Origin: Ciona intestinalis
Lineage: Eukaryota; Chordata; Ascidiacea; Phlebobranchia; Cionidae
DNA: 64,000 nucleotides
Direction: 5' to 3'
Assembly (NCBI RefSeq): GCF_000224145.3
Contig: NC_020176.2
Location: 2,408,792 to 2,472,791 of the forward strand
Position 1 is the first letter of the stretch. Each line of letters starts with the position of its first letter. Under the pieces are notes generated by a model that was not told the DNA's origin, searched no databases, and was given only the letters and a program-made list of their open reading frames with translations. Shown piece after piece: positions 11,201 to 23,200 of this stretch. Made by a program: the position numbers and the translations under genes.

Positions 11201-14200
11201 AAATTTAGCAGCACTTGGTGTATTATGTTATAATGCTACGAAAATCGTCTATTAATATGAGTGCTAGATTAGGGCCAGAGTTATGAAAAATATCAGTTAA
11301 ACAGTATTTTATTATCAAATATTTAGTAAGGTACACATAAAAAAAGGAATTAAAATTTTAAATTGGCAGGCTAAAAAAGACTGCAAAATAAAATGCAATT
11401 AAAAAGTTTTTTAAAAACTTAATTTTCGAAAAAATAGCTAATTTTATGAATATAAATTATTGGATTTTTTTACAATTTTAGTTTCACATCAGTCGTTACC
11501 TCCAGTTGAGTTTTCTCATGTTTAACTTTGGTTAATTCTTGTTTTAATTCATTTACTGTCTTCATTAAGTCATCTCGCTCCATCTCAAGAATATGCATCG
11601 TCTGTGTGGGAATTTACATGGTGTAAAAACACATGTTTTAATGTAGAGAATAAGTAGTTGAGAAACTCGTTTCTAGACCAGAGGGTATGGGTTCAAAACT
11701 CGTCTCTAGACCAGAGGGTATGGGTTCAAAACTCGTCTCTAGACCAGAGGGTATGGGTTTGAAACTCGTCTCTAGACCAGAGGGTATGGGTTCGAAACTC
11801 GTCTCTAGACCAAAGGGTAGGGTTCGAAACTCGCCACTAGACCAGAGGGTATGGGTTTGAAACTCCCCTCTGGACCAGAGGGTATGGGTTCAAAAACTCC
11901 CCTCTGGACCAGAGGGTACGGGTTCGAAACTCGCCTCTGAACCAGAGGGTATGGGTTTGAAAACTCACCTCTCGATCAGAGAATACAAGTTTATAGACTC
12001 CAAACCATTGGCCCTTTTTGGGTTGTGAAAATGTCAAAATAAAAACTGCAAAAATAAGCACAAACAAAAACATTTGAAGACAATTATTTAAAAAATAATT
12101 ATTTTCAGATTTGTAATAAAAACTAAACAATTTAATAAAACCTGATTAAGTTGAAAAGTATCCGATGTCCTTTTTTCAACAACTTTTTTCGAATTGTCTT
12201 TTTCACGCTTCAGTGCCTCCATTTCTTTTTGAAGTCGTTCCACCTCAGCGATCAACTGTTTTTCTAGTTTTTCCGACATTTCCGCATCACCGGACATTGT
12301 CTTTTTTTCATTTTCTGTTTCGGCGATTTTCACATTTAAACTTGAAATTTCAACCTGTGGCAAAAATGTTAAAGTCATTTTTTTAAAAAAATTTTTAAGT
12401 TGAATAAACAAATACCTTATGCTGCTTCACCATTTCTTTAACTTCCTCATTTTTCTCGCCCTAAAAATTCGAAAAATTAAGTTACAGTTAAAAAACAAAA
12501 ACATATTTTTTTTATTGAAAATAGAATAAGTAAGTTAGCAACCCTGAAATTTTCGACTAAGTAAAAAAAATTAAAATTTAGAATTAATAATCAGAACGCA
12601 AATGAAAATCTAACTATCTCTGCCTCCCCTTCATTTTAAAAGGTTTGGCATCTCCAAACTGCATCAGAATTATACACTTTCTACTATTATAAAAAATTGA
12701 CCCTAATTTTATAGCTGTCAGATCTTGTGCAGCAGGACAGGAAAGCCTAATCTTAAAATTTTTGCACTGCAAAAAAATTGACTAACCAGTTACACTTTTT
12801 CACAGAAAAGCCCATCCAATTTACTTGCCCCCACTGCATTTTAAAAACTTTAGCGCCTATTTCTTGCATCACTAAAGATCCCACCCACCTCAAGTTTGTC
12901 TTCCGTCTCTTTGATCTTTATTATCATCTCGTTTTCCAGAGTTTTAACTTTTTGCTCCAAGTCCTCTACAAGTTTTGTCCTTTCTTCAACATCCTTAGAG
13001 GAGGTGTCAAGCTTTTGTGACAACTCTACCGCACTTGCCACTGACTCTGCGACCTCGGTCTTAAGTGCCGTGACCTCATTTGTTAGCGCCATGGTATTTG
13101 TTTCAGATTCGGCGACTTTGGCTTTAAGTGCTGTGACCTCAGCTTCAAGTGTTGTGGCATTTGCCACTGACTCCGCGACCTCTGACTTCAGTGCCGTGAC
13201 CTCAGTTGTGAGTGCCACAGCATCCAAAGTGAACTTGTCAACTTCGGAAGTTTTCATTTCAACGCAGGTTACAGCTTCTTCCAAGGTAGTCGTCAAATCT
13301 CGATTTTTGGTTGATAACTGTAAATTATTATAAAATTTGGAGTAAATTCATAAAAAATAGTAAACACTTATTTTATTTAGATCACAAACCTCTGCAATTT
13401 CATTCTTTAATTCTTGCACATTAAGTTCAGCTGAGTTTTTCAATTTCTCATTTTCTTCTTTCAAAGTAGAAAACTCGGTTAATTGCAACTGCTGAGACTC
13501 ATTTTCTGATTGCAATTTTTTAATTTCTGTTTTCAAATTCTAAAAATGCAGTTTTTAATTATTTTTTTTGAAACATAGTTTTAAAATTATTTTTTTTTTG
13601 AAATGCAGATTTTAAATTACTTTTTGAAAATGCAGTTTTACAATTCACTTTTTCACTTATAGTTAGAAGCAGAATGCTTCACTTTTTTTAGCATGAGCAG
13701 AATATTAAGAACAGATAAACTGAAAACCTTAACCAATAAACTATCAATGGTATGCTTAACGCTATTATTCATGGCAACTGGACAGTGAGCATGAGGGACA
13801 AACAAATCCACTAACCTCATTGGTCGATTTCTGAAGCAATAAATCTTTACTAATCCTTTCGTTTTCCTGAAAAATTAGATTTTCAAATTTGCATATAACT
13901 GTTATGTTACTTCTGCTACAAGGCATAATGCAAATAATCAATCAAAGGCTCATTTGGTATAAAAAAACTTTGAAAAAAACACTAGGTTTTTTTGGCGGAA
14001 ATACACTCCATTTTTTTTGTCGGAAATACACTACGTTTTTTTGTCAGAAATACACTGCGTCTTTTTGTCGAAAATACACTACGTTTTTTGTATCAGATAC
14101 GCCGTTTTAAAAATATTTGCATACAACTGTGCATAGGCAAAAAAACGTCTTTTTTAACAAAATCTGGGGTGACATTGGTAAATTAAATTACCCAAATAGT

Positions 14201-17200
14201 AGTCAAACATTGGGAACCTCATTGATTAATGTGGTGAATGCAATATACTTTAGATCTAATAATTTGTAAACACGTAGCAAAAAAGGGAAAATGCTGTTTT
14301 AAGCTTAAAAAAGGTGTTTAACAGTTAATACTATTGTTAAAAAAAATAAGAAATTTTGTTCTACATAACATAACACAGTTTCTAAAATTTTCACTGTAAA
14401 AATTTAAAATTGTAACCTGTTTTAAGTTTGCTTGTTCTTCTCCATAATTTTCAATGGTTGTTCTCATTTCTTCCATCTCAGATATTTGTTCTTTAATTAT
14501 TTCACGACCTGAAAAAAAATGATGTTATTTTAGCAAAATGTAGGCCTTAAAGTTATTTTTTTAAATGTTAAACAACAAAAATTGTTGTTTTTGTAGGCCC
14601 TAAAATGTAATCACAATTTTTTCGCTTTTGTAAGTCTTAAAATGTACAGTGTTGGGGTGATGGGCCAACTTCCGAGTAAAACCAAGGCCGCTCAGTGTCG
14701 TAGTTTTATTATCTCTCACCATCTTTATTTTCTTGCTGTAAATTTAAAATAAATTCCTCTCTTCCAGCAACGGTAGAAGACCTTCTGCTTCTTTGCACTT
14801 TCATTTTTAACTGTTGGATTTCTGCCACAAAATAGAATAAATAAATGAAGTAATGCCAAAAACGTTTTGGCGCCATGGCTCAGTGGTTAGACCTTGGCAT
14901 TGTAACCAAAGGGTACCGGGTTCAATGCTCGATACTGCTAGCCGTATTTTTTCTGACAATACCCATTACTCAAACCCAGTGGTCACTGATGGGTTATAGT
15001 ACCCTAGGTGTCAGGTAATGGGCCCAAGCAACTCTGGGCTAAATCTTAGGTTTCACGGCGTGCCACGCTGTAGTACCTTACCCATATTGAATAAAAAAAT
15101 CTGAAGGAACTAATTGTTACAAATGGGTGTATGAAATAGACTCCTTTAAAAATTGTAATTACTAAATTAAAACTTATTTTAAAATTTCGTAAACTTATCA
15201 AAAAGTGTCATTGTGAATCAAAATAAACATTATTTCTAAAAAATAAAAACAAAAGTATTTTTTTTACATGCCTTCATCCTTTTGTTTGACATTCATTTGT
15301 AAAACACCCAGTTCCACTTCTGTTTTGGATAATTTTTCGTTCAAATCTTCAACAACTTTTTTCCGTTCTTCGCCTGCATTCTGTTTTTATCAAAATAAAA
15401 ATATACATTTTTTGCTGTTTGAAAAAATTGTTTTTTTGTTTTTTTTGATGTTTGAACAAATTGTTTTTAGTTTTGTTGTTTGAACAAATTGTGCTTGTTT
15501 TTTTTTTGTTGTTTAAACAAATTGTTTTTATTTTTTGATGGTTGAACAAATTGTTTTTATTTTTTGTTGTTTGAAGTTGAACAAATTGTTTTTGTGTTTT
15601 TGCTGTTTTAACAAATTGTTCTTGTTTTTTTTGTGTTTTTTTGAACAACTTATTCTTGTATTTTGTTTTGTTTTTTTGAACAATTATCCTTGTTATAACC
15701 CTCCCATGCCCATATTCATCACTCACTTCTTCCAATTCTTCCAACTGATCTCTCGCATCATCTCGCTCCTCCCTCAAACTCCGGATGATATCGTTAGCTA
15801 TCTCAACAGAGCGAGCCAACTTCCGCTCTCCCGCATCTTCCACCATCTTGACACTCTCCTCCAAACGCTCTCTGGAGATGAAGATCAAAAAATCGAAAAA
15901 ATGAAGATCAGATTTGTAAAAACCAAAAAAAAGTTTGTTTTTTAATTCCATTAAATTTTGTGTGTAAGGTCCTACAGAATAAATACACATTTTTTAAAAA
16001 AGCACAAAAAAAATTACACACTTACAAAAAAATTGGTAGCTCTTTTTTAACTAGTCTTGTTTTAATGACACAAATTCCTACATTTATAACTATATTACCA
16101 AACTAAAACCACAAAAAAAAATAAAATTAAACACTTACTCCCACTTTTCATCAGTATCCACAAACTGACATCTCATTTCCTCAGCTAACTCCCTGCGGAC
16201 TTCAGCTTCGATGGTGTATATCTTTTTATTTGCCTTTTTGAGCGCTTCTTTTAATGCGTTGATCAGTTTGACGAGCTTTTCCTAAAGACATGGCATCTTA
16301 ATCGTCGTTTACTGTATTTTATATGCAGGGATACTGTACTGTCCATATTTTTTAGTGTGTTGATATTTAAAAAAAAATAAATTTAGAAAATAATTTTGTA
16401 CTCGTTTCTTAGAAATGTCCTATTTGTAACCAAGGCCCTTTTTGCGTTTTTTTAACAAAGAAAAAGTTTTAATTTCAAAATAGATTTATATTTTTTTTTT
16501 GGGAGAAAAGTTATCTTTCTGAGGTCACCCCCCCAATACTTACAACTTTTTCCTCCCAGAACGCAACATCTTCTTGGGATAATTCTTCGTCATCGGAACT
16601 ATCTTCTTCCTCTTCTGAAATAAAACAAATTCATGTTGCTAGTAATAATTGAACATATTTCTCAATAAAAACTACAAAAAAATGATGTTCGAACGTCACT
16701 TTTAAGGTATAAGAGTAATAAATTAAAATTATCTGCTAAAAAAGTAATTAGGCAAAATATTTTTTAAAATTAAAAAAAAGTTAAAATAAACAAACAATAA
16801 ATTACATTAAAAATATTTTTCAAAAAATTCTTTCGGTATTTATTTGTTTAAATAAAAAAACAAGAAATTAAAATTATTCACGAATAAATTAATTCAGCAC
16901 ATTATTTGTTTAAATTAAAAAAAAAGTAAAAAAACAAACAAAAACAATTAATCACCTTGAATGGTATTGTGTATTGGTTCCCAACCAATCGTAACGCGAT
17001 GGTTTCTCTGTGGGGTTCCACGGTCACCTGGGGCCTTTGAGTGGCGTACGGAACGACGCACAGGTACAGGTTTCACGATTTTAACCTAAAGTGCAAAGCC
17101 AAAACGTTTTTTAATTTGGAGTGACATTGAGAAAACAAAGGGAACACATTTTGTCAAACACAGGGAACCTCATCGATTAATGAGATGAAATTAGTATACT

Positions 17201-20200
17201 TCGGCTCTGGCCTTTGCCAATTGGTATATTTTGACCTAAGATGTAAAGGCAGAACGTTTTTTTTTTTATTTTGGACAAAATTTGGGGTGACATTGCTAAA
17301 ATACAGTTACATTTTCATAGTTGTCAAACATAGGGAACCTCATTGATGTGGAAAATAAAGTATATTTTGGCTCTGCTTGTTTGTATAGGCACCTAACAGC
17401 AAGGTATAAGTTTTTGCCACACATAAGCTTTTGCTATATGGAGAGAGACATCAACAGGGTATTACATTGATTTTGGATTTTGTTAGAAAAAATATTTTGG
17501 ATTTCTAAATTTGAAAATATTTTGAAATTTTGAATTTCTCCAGCATATAATTTATAAATAATTAGAAAAAATATTTTTAAATTTTTAAAATAATTTGGAA
17601 TTTTCCAGCACTGTACACGCTAAATACCTCGGAAGCTACGGCTGAAAATTTCAAAACTTGCGCTGTCTCGTCAAAAAGTGATGCAACCTGGTTGATATTG
17701 ACTATCATGCACGCTCTGCCCCTGCCGACCAAGAATTTCTGGAACAATCGCGTCAAACGTGATTCGCGGTAAGGTACGAGACGCTGGTTTTCTGGAAAAA
17801 AAGAAAATTAATTTACCATTTAAAAAAATAATAAAAATTTTCTTTTTTTAAGAAAAGGGCTTCGAAGTGTTTAAAAACAGAAAACTATCAATAGTGTTTA
17901 AAAGTGGTAAGAAGCGATTTACAAAAATACTTTCCCCACTTTTACACCTGAAATCTTGTTTTAATAAAAAAAATTACATTTATAATTATGTGACCGAACT
18001 AAAATCACAAAAAAATATAAAATTAAACACTTAGAGAAAAAACTGGAATCTCTTTTTTTAACTAATCTTGGTTTTACAAAAATAACACAAAAATCGGTGA
18101 TTTAGGTTTAGAGTACCTGGGCATTTAAGTTGCTGGTTATGCCTGATTGTTTCAATGCATTTTCCAAGTGTTAGAAGAGAGTTATTTATCTTTCCTGCTT
18201 CCTTTATTCTCTCTCCGAGTGTGTCGGTTTTTCCGAGACGCTCGGAACCCGCGAGGTCGCAAAACGAGATTCTAGGGTGAAGAGAATTCGAGTGAATTAA
18301 ATAAGAAATGAATGAATGAATTTGGGTAAATGGAATTTAGTTTTTGAGTAAGAAATTTAAAAATGAATGAATGAAAATGGGTGAAATTTAGTCAAATTGA
18401 GGATTTTGGTGAATAAAATATAAAATAAAAGTTTTATACTGTACAATAAGGGTATATAAATAACTATACAGTAAAAAAGACTCAAAATTATTTAAATTAC
18501 ACTTAAAATTATGTCACAAAAATATATTATATATAAAAGTATTAAAATTGCTTTTTTTTAACTCAAACTTACTGAGAAACTCTCGCCCGTCCAGTGCTAT
18601 GGTCAGCCATACATACTGTTTTGATTGTAAGAATACAATGGCTAGAAATAGAACAAATTAAATTTTATTATCAAGAGACATAATTACCATAATATAGAAT
18701 TTGCTTTAACTTTATTCTCGTAGATTCTATTTGAATAAAAGACTGACCATGCCATTTAAGTATTTTTTTTTTATTATACAGTTGGTTGGACTTGATTTTT
18801 TTTTCTGTTACCTTTTCGTAGCACCAGATCCTTACTGTATTTCTTAACACAAGAACTGTTCAACTCTATGAGCACCAGATAGGGTCAGATTTGCGTATTT
18901 TTTGGGTAATTTATTTCTTTTAGTATAGGAAAGTACTAGGAAAGTTATAATAATGCAAATTTTGTAATTTTGATATTTTAACCAGTTTTATGTCAAAAAT
19001 TAAACCTTCTGCTGGAATTGTGGTTCAATTTTGTTTCAGCTATATGTAGATGTTCCCTGCCCACTGTTATCAACTTGAACACTTCCTCTCTAGAGTTAAC
19101 CTGGATGTTAAAATATTGGGTGTTGTAATCTTATGTAGAAATATCGGGTTTTGTATTCTTATGTAGAAATATCGGGTTTTGTATTCTTATGTAGAAATAT
19201 TGGGTGTTGTATTCTTATGTAGAAATATCGGGTTTTGTATTCCTATGTAGAAATATTGGGTGTTGTATTCTTATGTAGAAACATTGGGTGTTGTATTCTT
19301 ATGTAGAAATGTTGGGTGTTGTATTCTTATGTAGAAATATTGGGTGTTGTATTCTTATGTAGAAATATCGGGTTTTGTATTCTTATGTAGAAACATTGGG
19401 TGTTGAATTCTTATGTAGAAACATTGGGTGTTGTATTTTTATGTAGAAATATTGGGTGTTGTATTCTTATGTAGAAATATTGGGTGTTGTATTCTTATGT
19501 AGAAATATTGGGTGTTGTATTCTTATGTAGAAATATTGGGTGTTGTATTCTTATGTAGAAATATTGGGTGTTGTATTCTTATGTAGAAATATTGGGTGTT
19601 GTATTCTTATGTAGAAACATTGGGTGTTGTATTCTTATGTAGGGTTACTTCAAGCGGGTGTCATTTTGTCATGGCATACTGACTTGTGATATGGCACTGT
19701 TTTGTAAGCCACAGAAAACTGGTATATGGCAAATTGCCAAGCACACTGGTTTGAGTCACGAATCACGACACCATGTTTTTTGCCACATAACACTGATATA
19801 CACGATAGCACACTGGTTTGTGCCATAAAATACTGGTATGAGCCATGGTACGCTGCTTAGAGAACACTGGTTTATGCCACAAAAGCCTGGTTCATGCCAC
19901 AGAGGACTTGTTGTTTTTCCAACAAACAAAAGTGCAGGTTTCCACTAACCTGGACTTCTCGTACACCTTTTATAAAGGGGACTTTATCTTCGGCAAGTTT
20001 CAAAGCTGGACGTTTTGTAACTTTTCCCTTTGCAAGGGGCTGAAGCAAGTCGTAAATAAAATCCTTGTATATTTCAATAAATGAAACAAAAATGACAAAT
20101 CTGTAAAATATAAATTACAAATAAAAAAATCTAGAAATTTCTACCAGAATTATAATACGATCAAATAAAGGCCGTGAAATTCAGGAAATTTTACGCTAAA

Positions 20201-23200
20201 GCAAGCAAAACACTTTTCTAAAGTAAAATAAAGCGGCCTTTAAAACGAGTTGCCGAGAATTGATTAAATGTTTTGATACAGAATATTTTACAATGTCAAA
20301 CACAGGTTATATAGTTTAAAGAAAATAAATTCGAAAAAAAAAACAAAAAAAAACTTGTAAAATTTAGTATTACTTTCATGTTGCCAAAATCTGCATAAAA
20401 TGAGGTATTAAACAACATTTTTGTCCTCTTTTACAAAAAAAAATAATAAATTGAGAAATAATTGTAAATAAATACTTTAAAAAAATATTAATTTGAGAAA
20501 TAATTGTAAAAAAGTACTCACTTAACTGGCCCCTGAGGTGTAACATCCACAATGCTATCGTCTCCTATGTTGTCTGTGAAGTCCAGGAAGGACAACCTTC
20601 AAGAAATGTAATAAAACATTAAAATGACTGGATTTCTAAGACTGTTGGCATCATTCGCTTTAGCACTACTACTATTTTTTTTTTTTATTCTTTGTGGGTG
20701 AGGTCCTTGTCAAAGACCTGGGATTTAGGCCAGATTTGGCCCATTACCCAAACACTCGGGAAGCCTATTTAAGTCTTTCATGGGACCGATGCCACTACAC
20801 TGCTTCGCAGTCAGAGACGTATTTTTCGCACTATTTTTTTATCCTCGTGTGCTTAGAGTTACCACACTTTTCAACTTTGTGTATGATTTTTATTTGATAT
20901 GGCTTATAACTTGAACAAGCCATTAGTGACCGGTGGGTTGGAGCAACGTTCTTTTAAGTGTCTTGCCCAAGGACACATACGCGGATCAGTATTAGTATCT
21001 TCATCGAGCACCGAACCACTTTGGTTACGATGCAGGCACCTAAACCACTGACCCATGGCGCCTGGGACTACCCTACTATACTTGGAGAATAGGACCAACC
21101 AGAAACCATATATAAATACCAACCTTGATTTAGTATCCTTGTTCATTGTATTATCAGCTGACCCACACATCATTGTAGAGTTTGCTGAGCTAGTGGTTTG
21201 TTCACTGTCAAGGCTGTCTTTTGATATTGCATCTTTTACCTACGTAGAACCAGAGATCTTGGATCAGAGTTGCAAGTATAGGGTGAAAATAACTGCTAAT
21301 ATGACCCATACAATCTTATTGGGTACTTACTGATTAGTAACCTCAACTTTATTGGGATATTTTAGCAATATATTTGAAAGTTTGCAACAGTTTTACATTG
21401 GATGCACCAGCAAACAAAAAAATACTCAATTAAATGCATCAGCAAACAGGAACAATTTAGTAAAACAGCTACAGGTATCAAAAATTAGATTTTTTTTTTA
21501 AATAAAAATATTTTTTCGTTTTTTTAAATGTTTTAAAATATTCTTTTATAAAACAGAAACCTCTCTGAGATGTTCTGCGACGTGCATCAGCTTCTCTTTT
21601 TCTTCCAACAATCTCTTTTTTTCTGCATCTGTTACAACAGTGACTGTGTTTGCGTTTCGTAACTGAATCATTGAGTTCTGAAATAAACAAAAAATAAACA
21701 ACCCATTAGTGACCATTAAGTTGGAGCAAATGCCGTGTCTTGCTCATGGACACATAGGCCCACAGTCCACAACGGTAGCAGCGACAAGCCTTGAACCTAT
21801 AACCTCTTGGTTAGGCAGATGCTTACTACTGTGCCACGGCATCAAACTACATACAATGGATTTTGTTTAATTTATGGTAAATATATTAGAAGTACCTCTT
21901 CTATTTTTTCTCCAACACTATTAAATATAACATCTACAGATCGTGGCATGACACCTTCATTACCAGGAGTGCCTTGAATCGTGTAGGATTTTCCTGAAAA
22001 ACGAATTCATGATATTAGTATAAAAAAATCTAATCGTTTTTGCAAAATATTTTTTAAGGATTTGTTGTGTAGAAAAGGTGTTATTTCATTTTTTCCAAAG
22101 GTAAGTTAAAGTTGAAAAAGGGTGCAAGTCTCTTTATTTACATTACCTGCATTTGTAACTCCATATGTAAAAATCAAGGCATCTTGTCCATTAATAAAAT
22201 CCTCCACAATTTTCAAAGCGGTGTGGTCGAAAAATTCTTTTTGTCTAAAAAAGCAAACAATTTAAAACCAGTAAGAAGACTCAGAAGTATGAATACACCT
22301 ATAACCGCCAAACATTTAGAAAGTAGGAAAGGCAGGGATATTTACACATGCTTTCTTTAAAAACAAATGTAATGCCAATGATTACTGATTAATGTAGTGT
22401 AGAAAAAAGGCAGTGTCATTATGTTTGACTGCACCTGTAGGTTAACTAGTGCTTATTAAGCTGCAATCATGCATGTTGAGCAGAGTACTACATAACTAAA
22501 TAAATATTTTAAAACAGAAAAACTACAAAACGTGATTGAATCTTAAAATGTACAGCGTTTTAACTAAATGATAAAAAGTGATTAAGTTACATTCTTCTAT
22601 TTAAACTCTGATTATTTTGCGTTCAAGAGTTCTTCTGCACTGTCAGTATTTCATTTTCTGATACAGACATTTTCACTTTCTGATACTTTCTGATTTCTGA
22701 TTTTCACTTTCTGATTTCTGATTTCACTTTCACTTTCTTTCAGTATTTCACTTTCTGATACAGACAGAGTGTGTCATAAAACAGAACTATTAATTTTTCA
22801 CTCACTGTACAGTAGGACCAAAGATTTTGGTGAATGAAAAATTGTGTGTTGTCTCTTCGCCAATTCTTGTTGAAGATTTAAACATGCTTGATTGTTTAGG
22901 AGCGTTTAACGTCAGTGTGTGGTTATCCTCACTTATTGACATGCATTGCTGAAAAAAACAGGATCATTAAAAAAAAGCTGTAAATTTATCATTATTTATA
23001 AATGGAAATTTGCATTTTAAACCATAGGCAATATATTACAGGTGTCTATGTCTAAACATTAAGTTCCTAATGTTAGACAACCATGGGTTACTAATGGGTA
23101 TACTAACTGCATTTAAAAAAAAAGGCAATAACTAAGCGCGATTGTGTCACTCAATTAGTTTTCACATGTCTTATAAAAAATGTTTCACAATAAAATGGAA

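Larger units (their letters stand above)
8406..17085 (-). other. Kinesin exons 14-32: neck and coiled-coil stalk
   Basis: Exon map: 17085-16956, 16614-16544, 16281-16139, 15871-15727, 15380-15272, 14821-14720, 14508-14417, 13866-13816, 13539-13390, 13317-12889, 12460-12416, 12354-12142, 11601-11500, 11056-10973, 10777-10646, 10042-9968, 9691-9485, 9067-8945, 8507-8406. From exon 21 on every exon is a whole number of codons and nearly all end in GAG, CAG or AAG before GT, so each is a removable block of heptad-rich Leu/Glu/Lys sequence. Exon 15 is very acidic (EEEEDSSDDEE). Exon 19 carries the basic patch KVQRSRRSSTV. Exon 23 is by far the largest (429 bases) and contains three near-identical 21-residue repeats. 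Confidence 0.88.

Noticed and set aside
12896-13333. A 145-codon plus-strand open frame, Ser/Val-rich
   Set aside because: It is the antisense of the repetitive kinesin exon 23; the minus-strand frame has coiled-coil sequence and correct splice borders.
15535-15945. A Phe/Leu-rich 136-codon plus-strand frame
   Set aside because: It reads through the T-rich tandem repeat and the antisense of kinesin exon 17.
18724-18738. A 15-base match to the Ciona spliced leader (ATTCTATTTGAATAA) on the plus strand in kinesin intron 10
   Set aside because: The leader should continue AAG and then a GT donor with the rest of the SL RNA; here it continues AAAGACTGACC without a donor. It is probably a chance match in AT-rich DNA or an old fragment.
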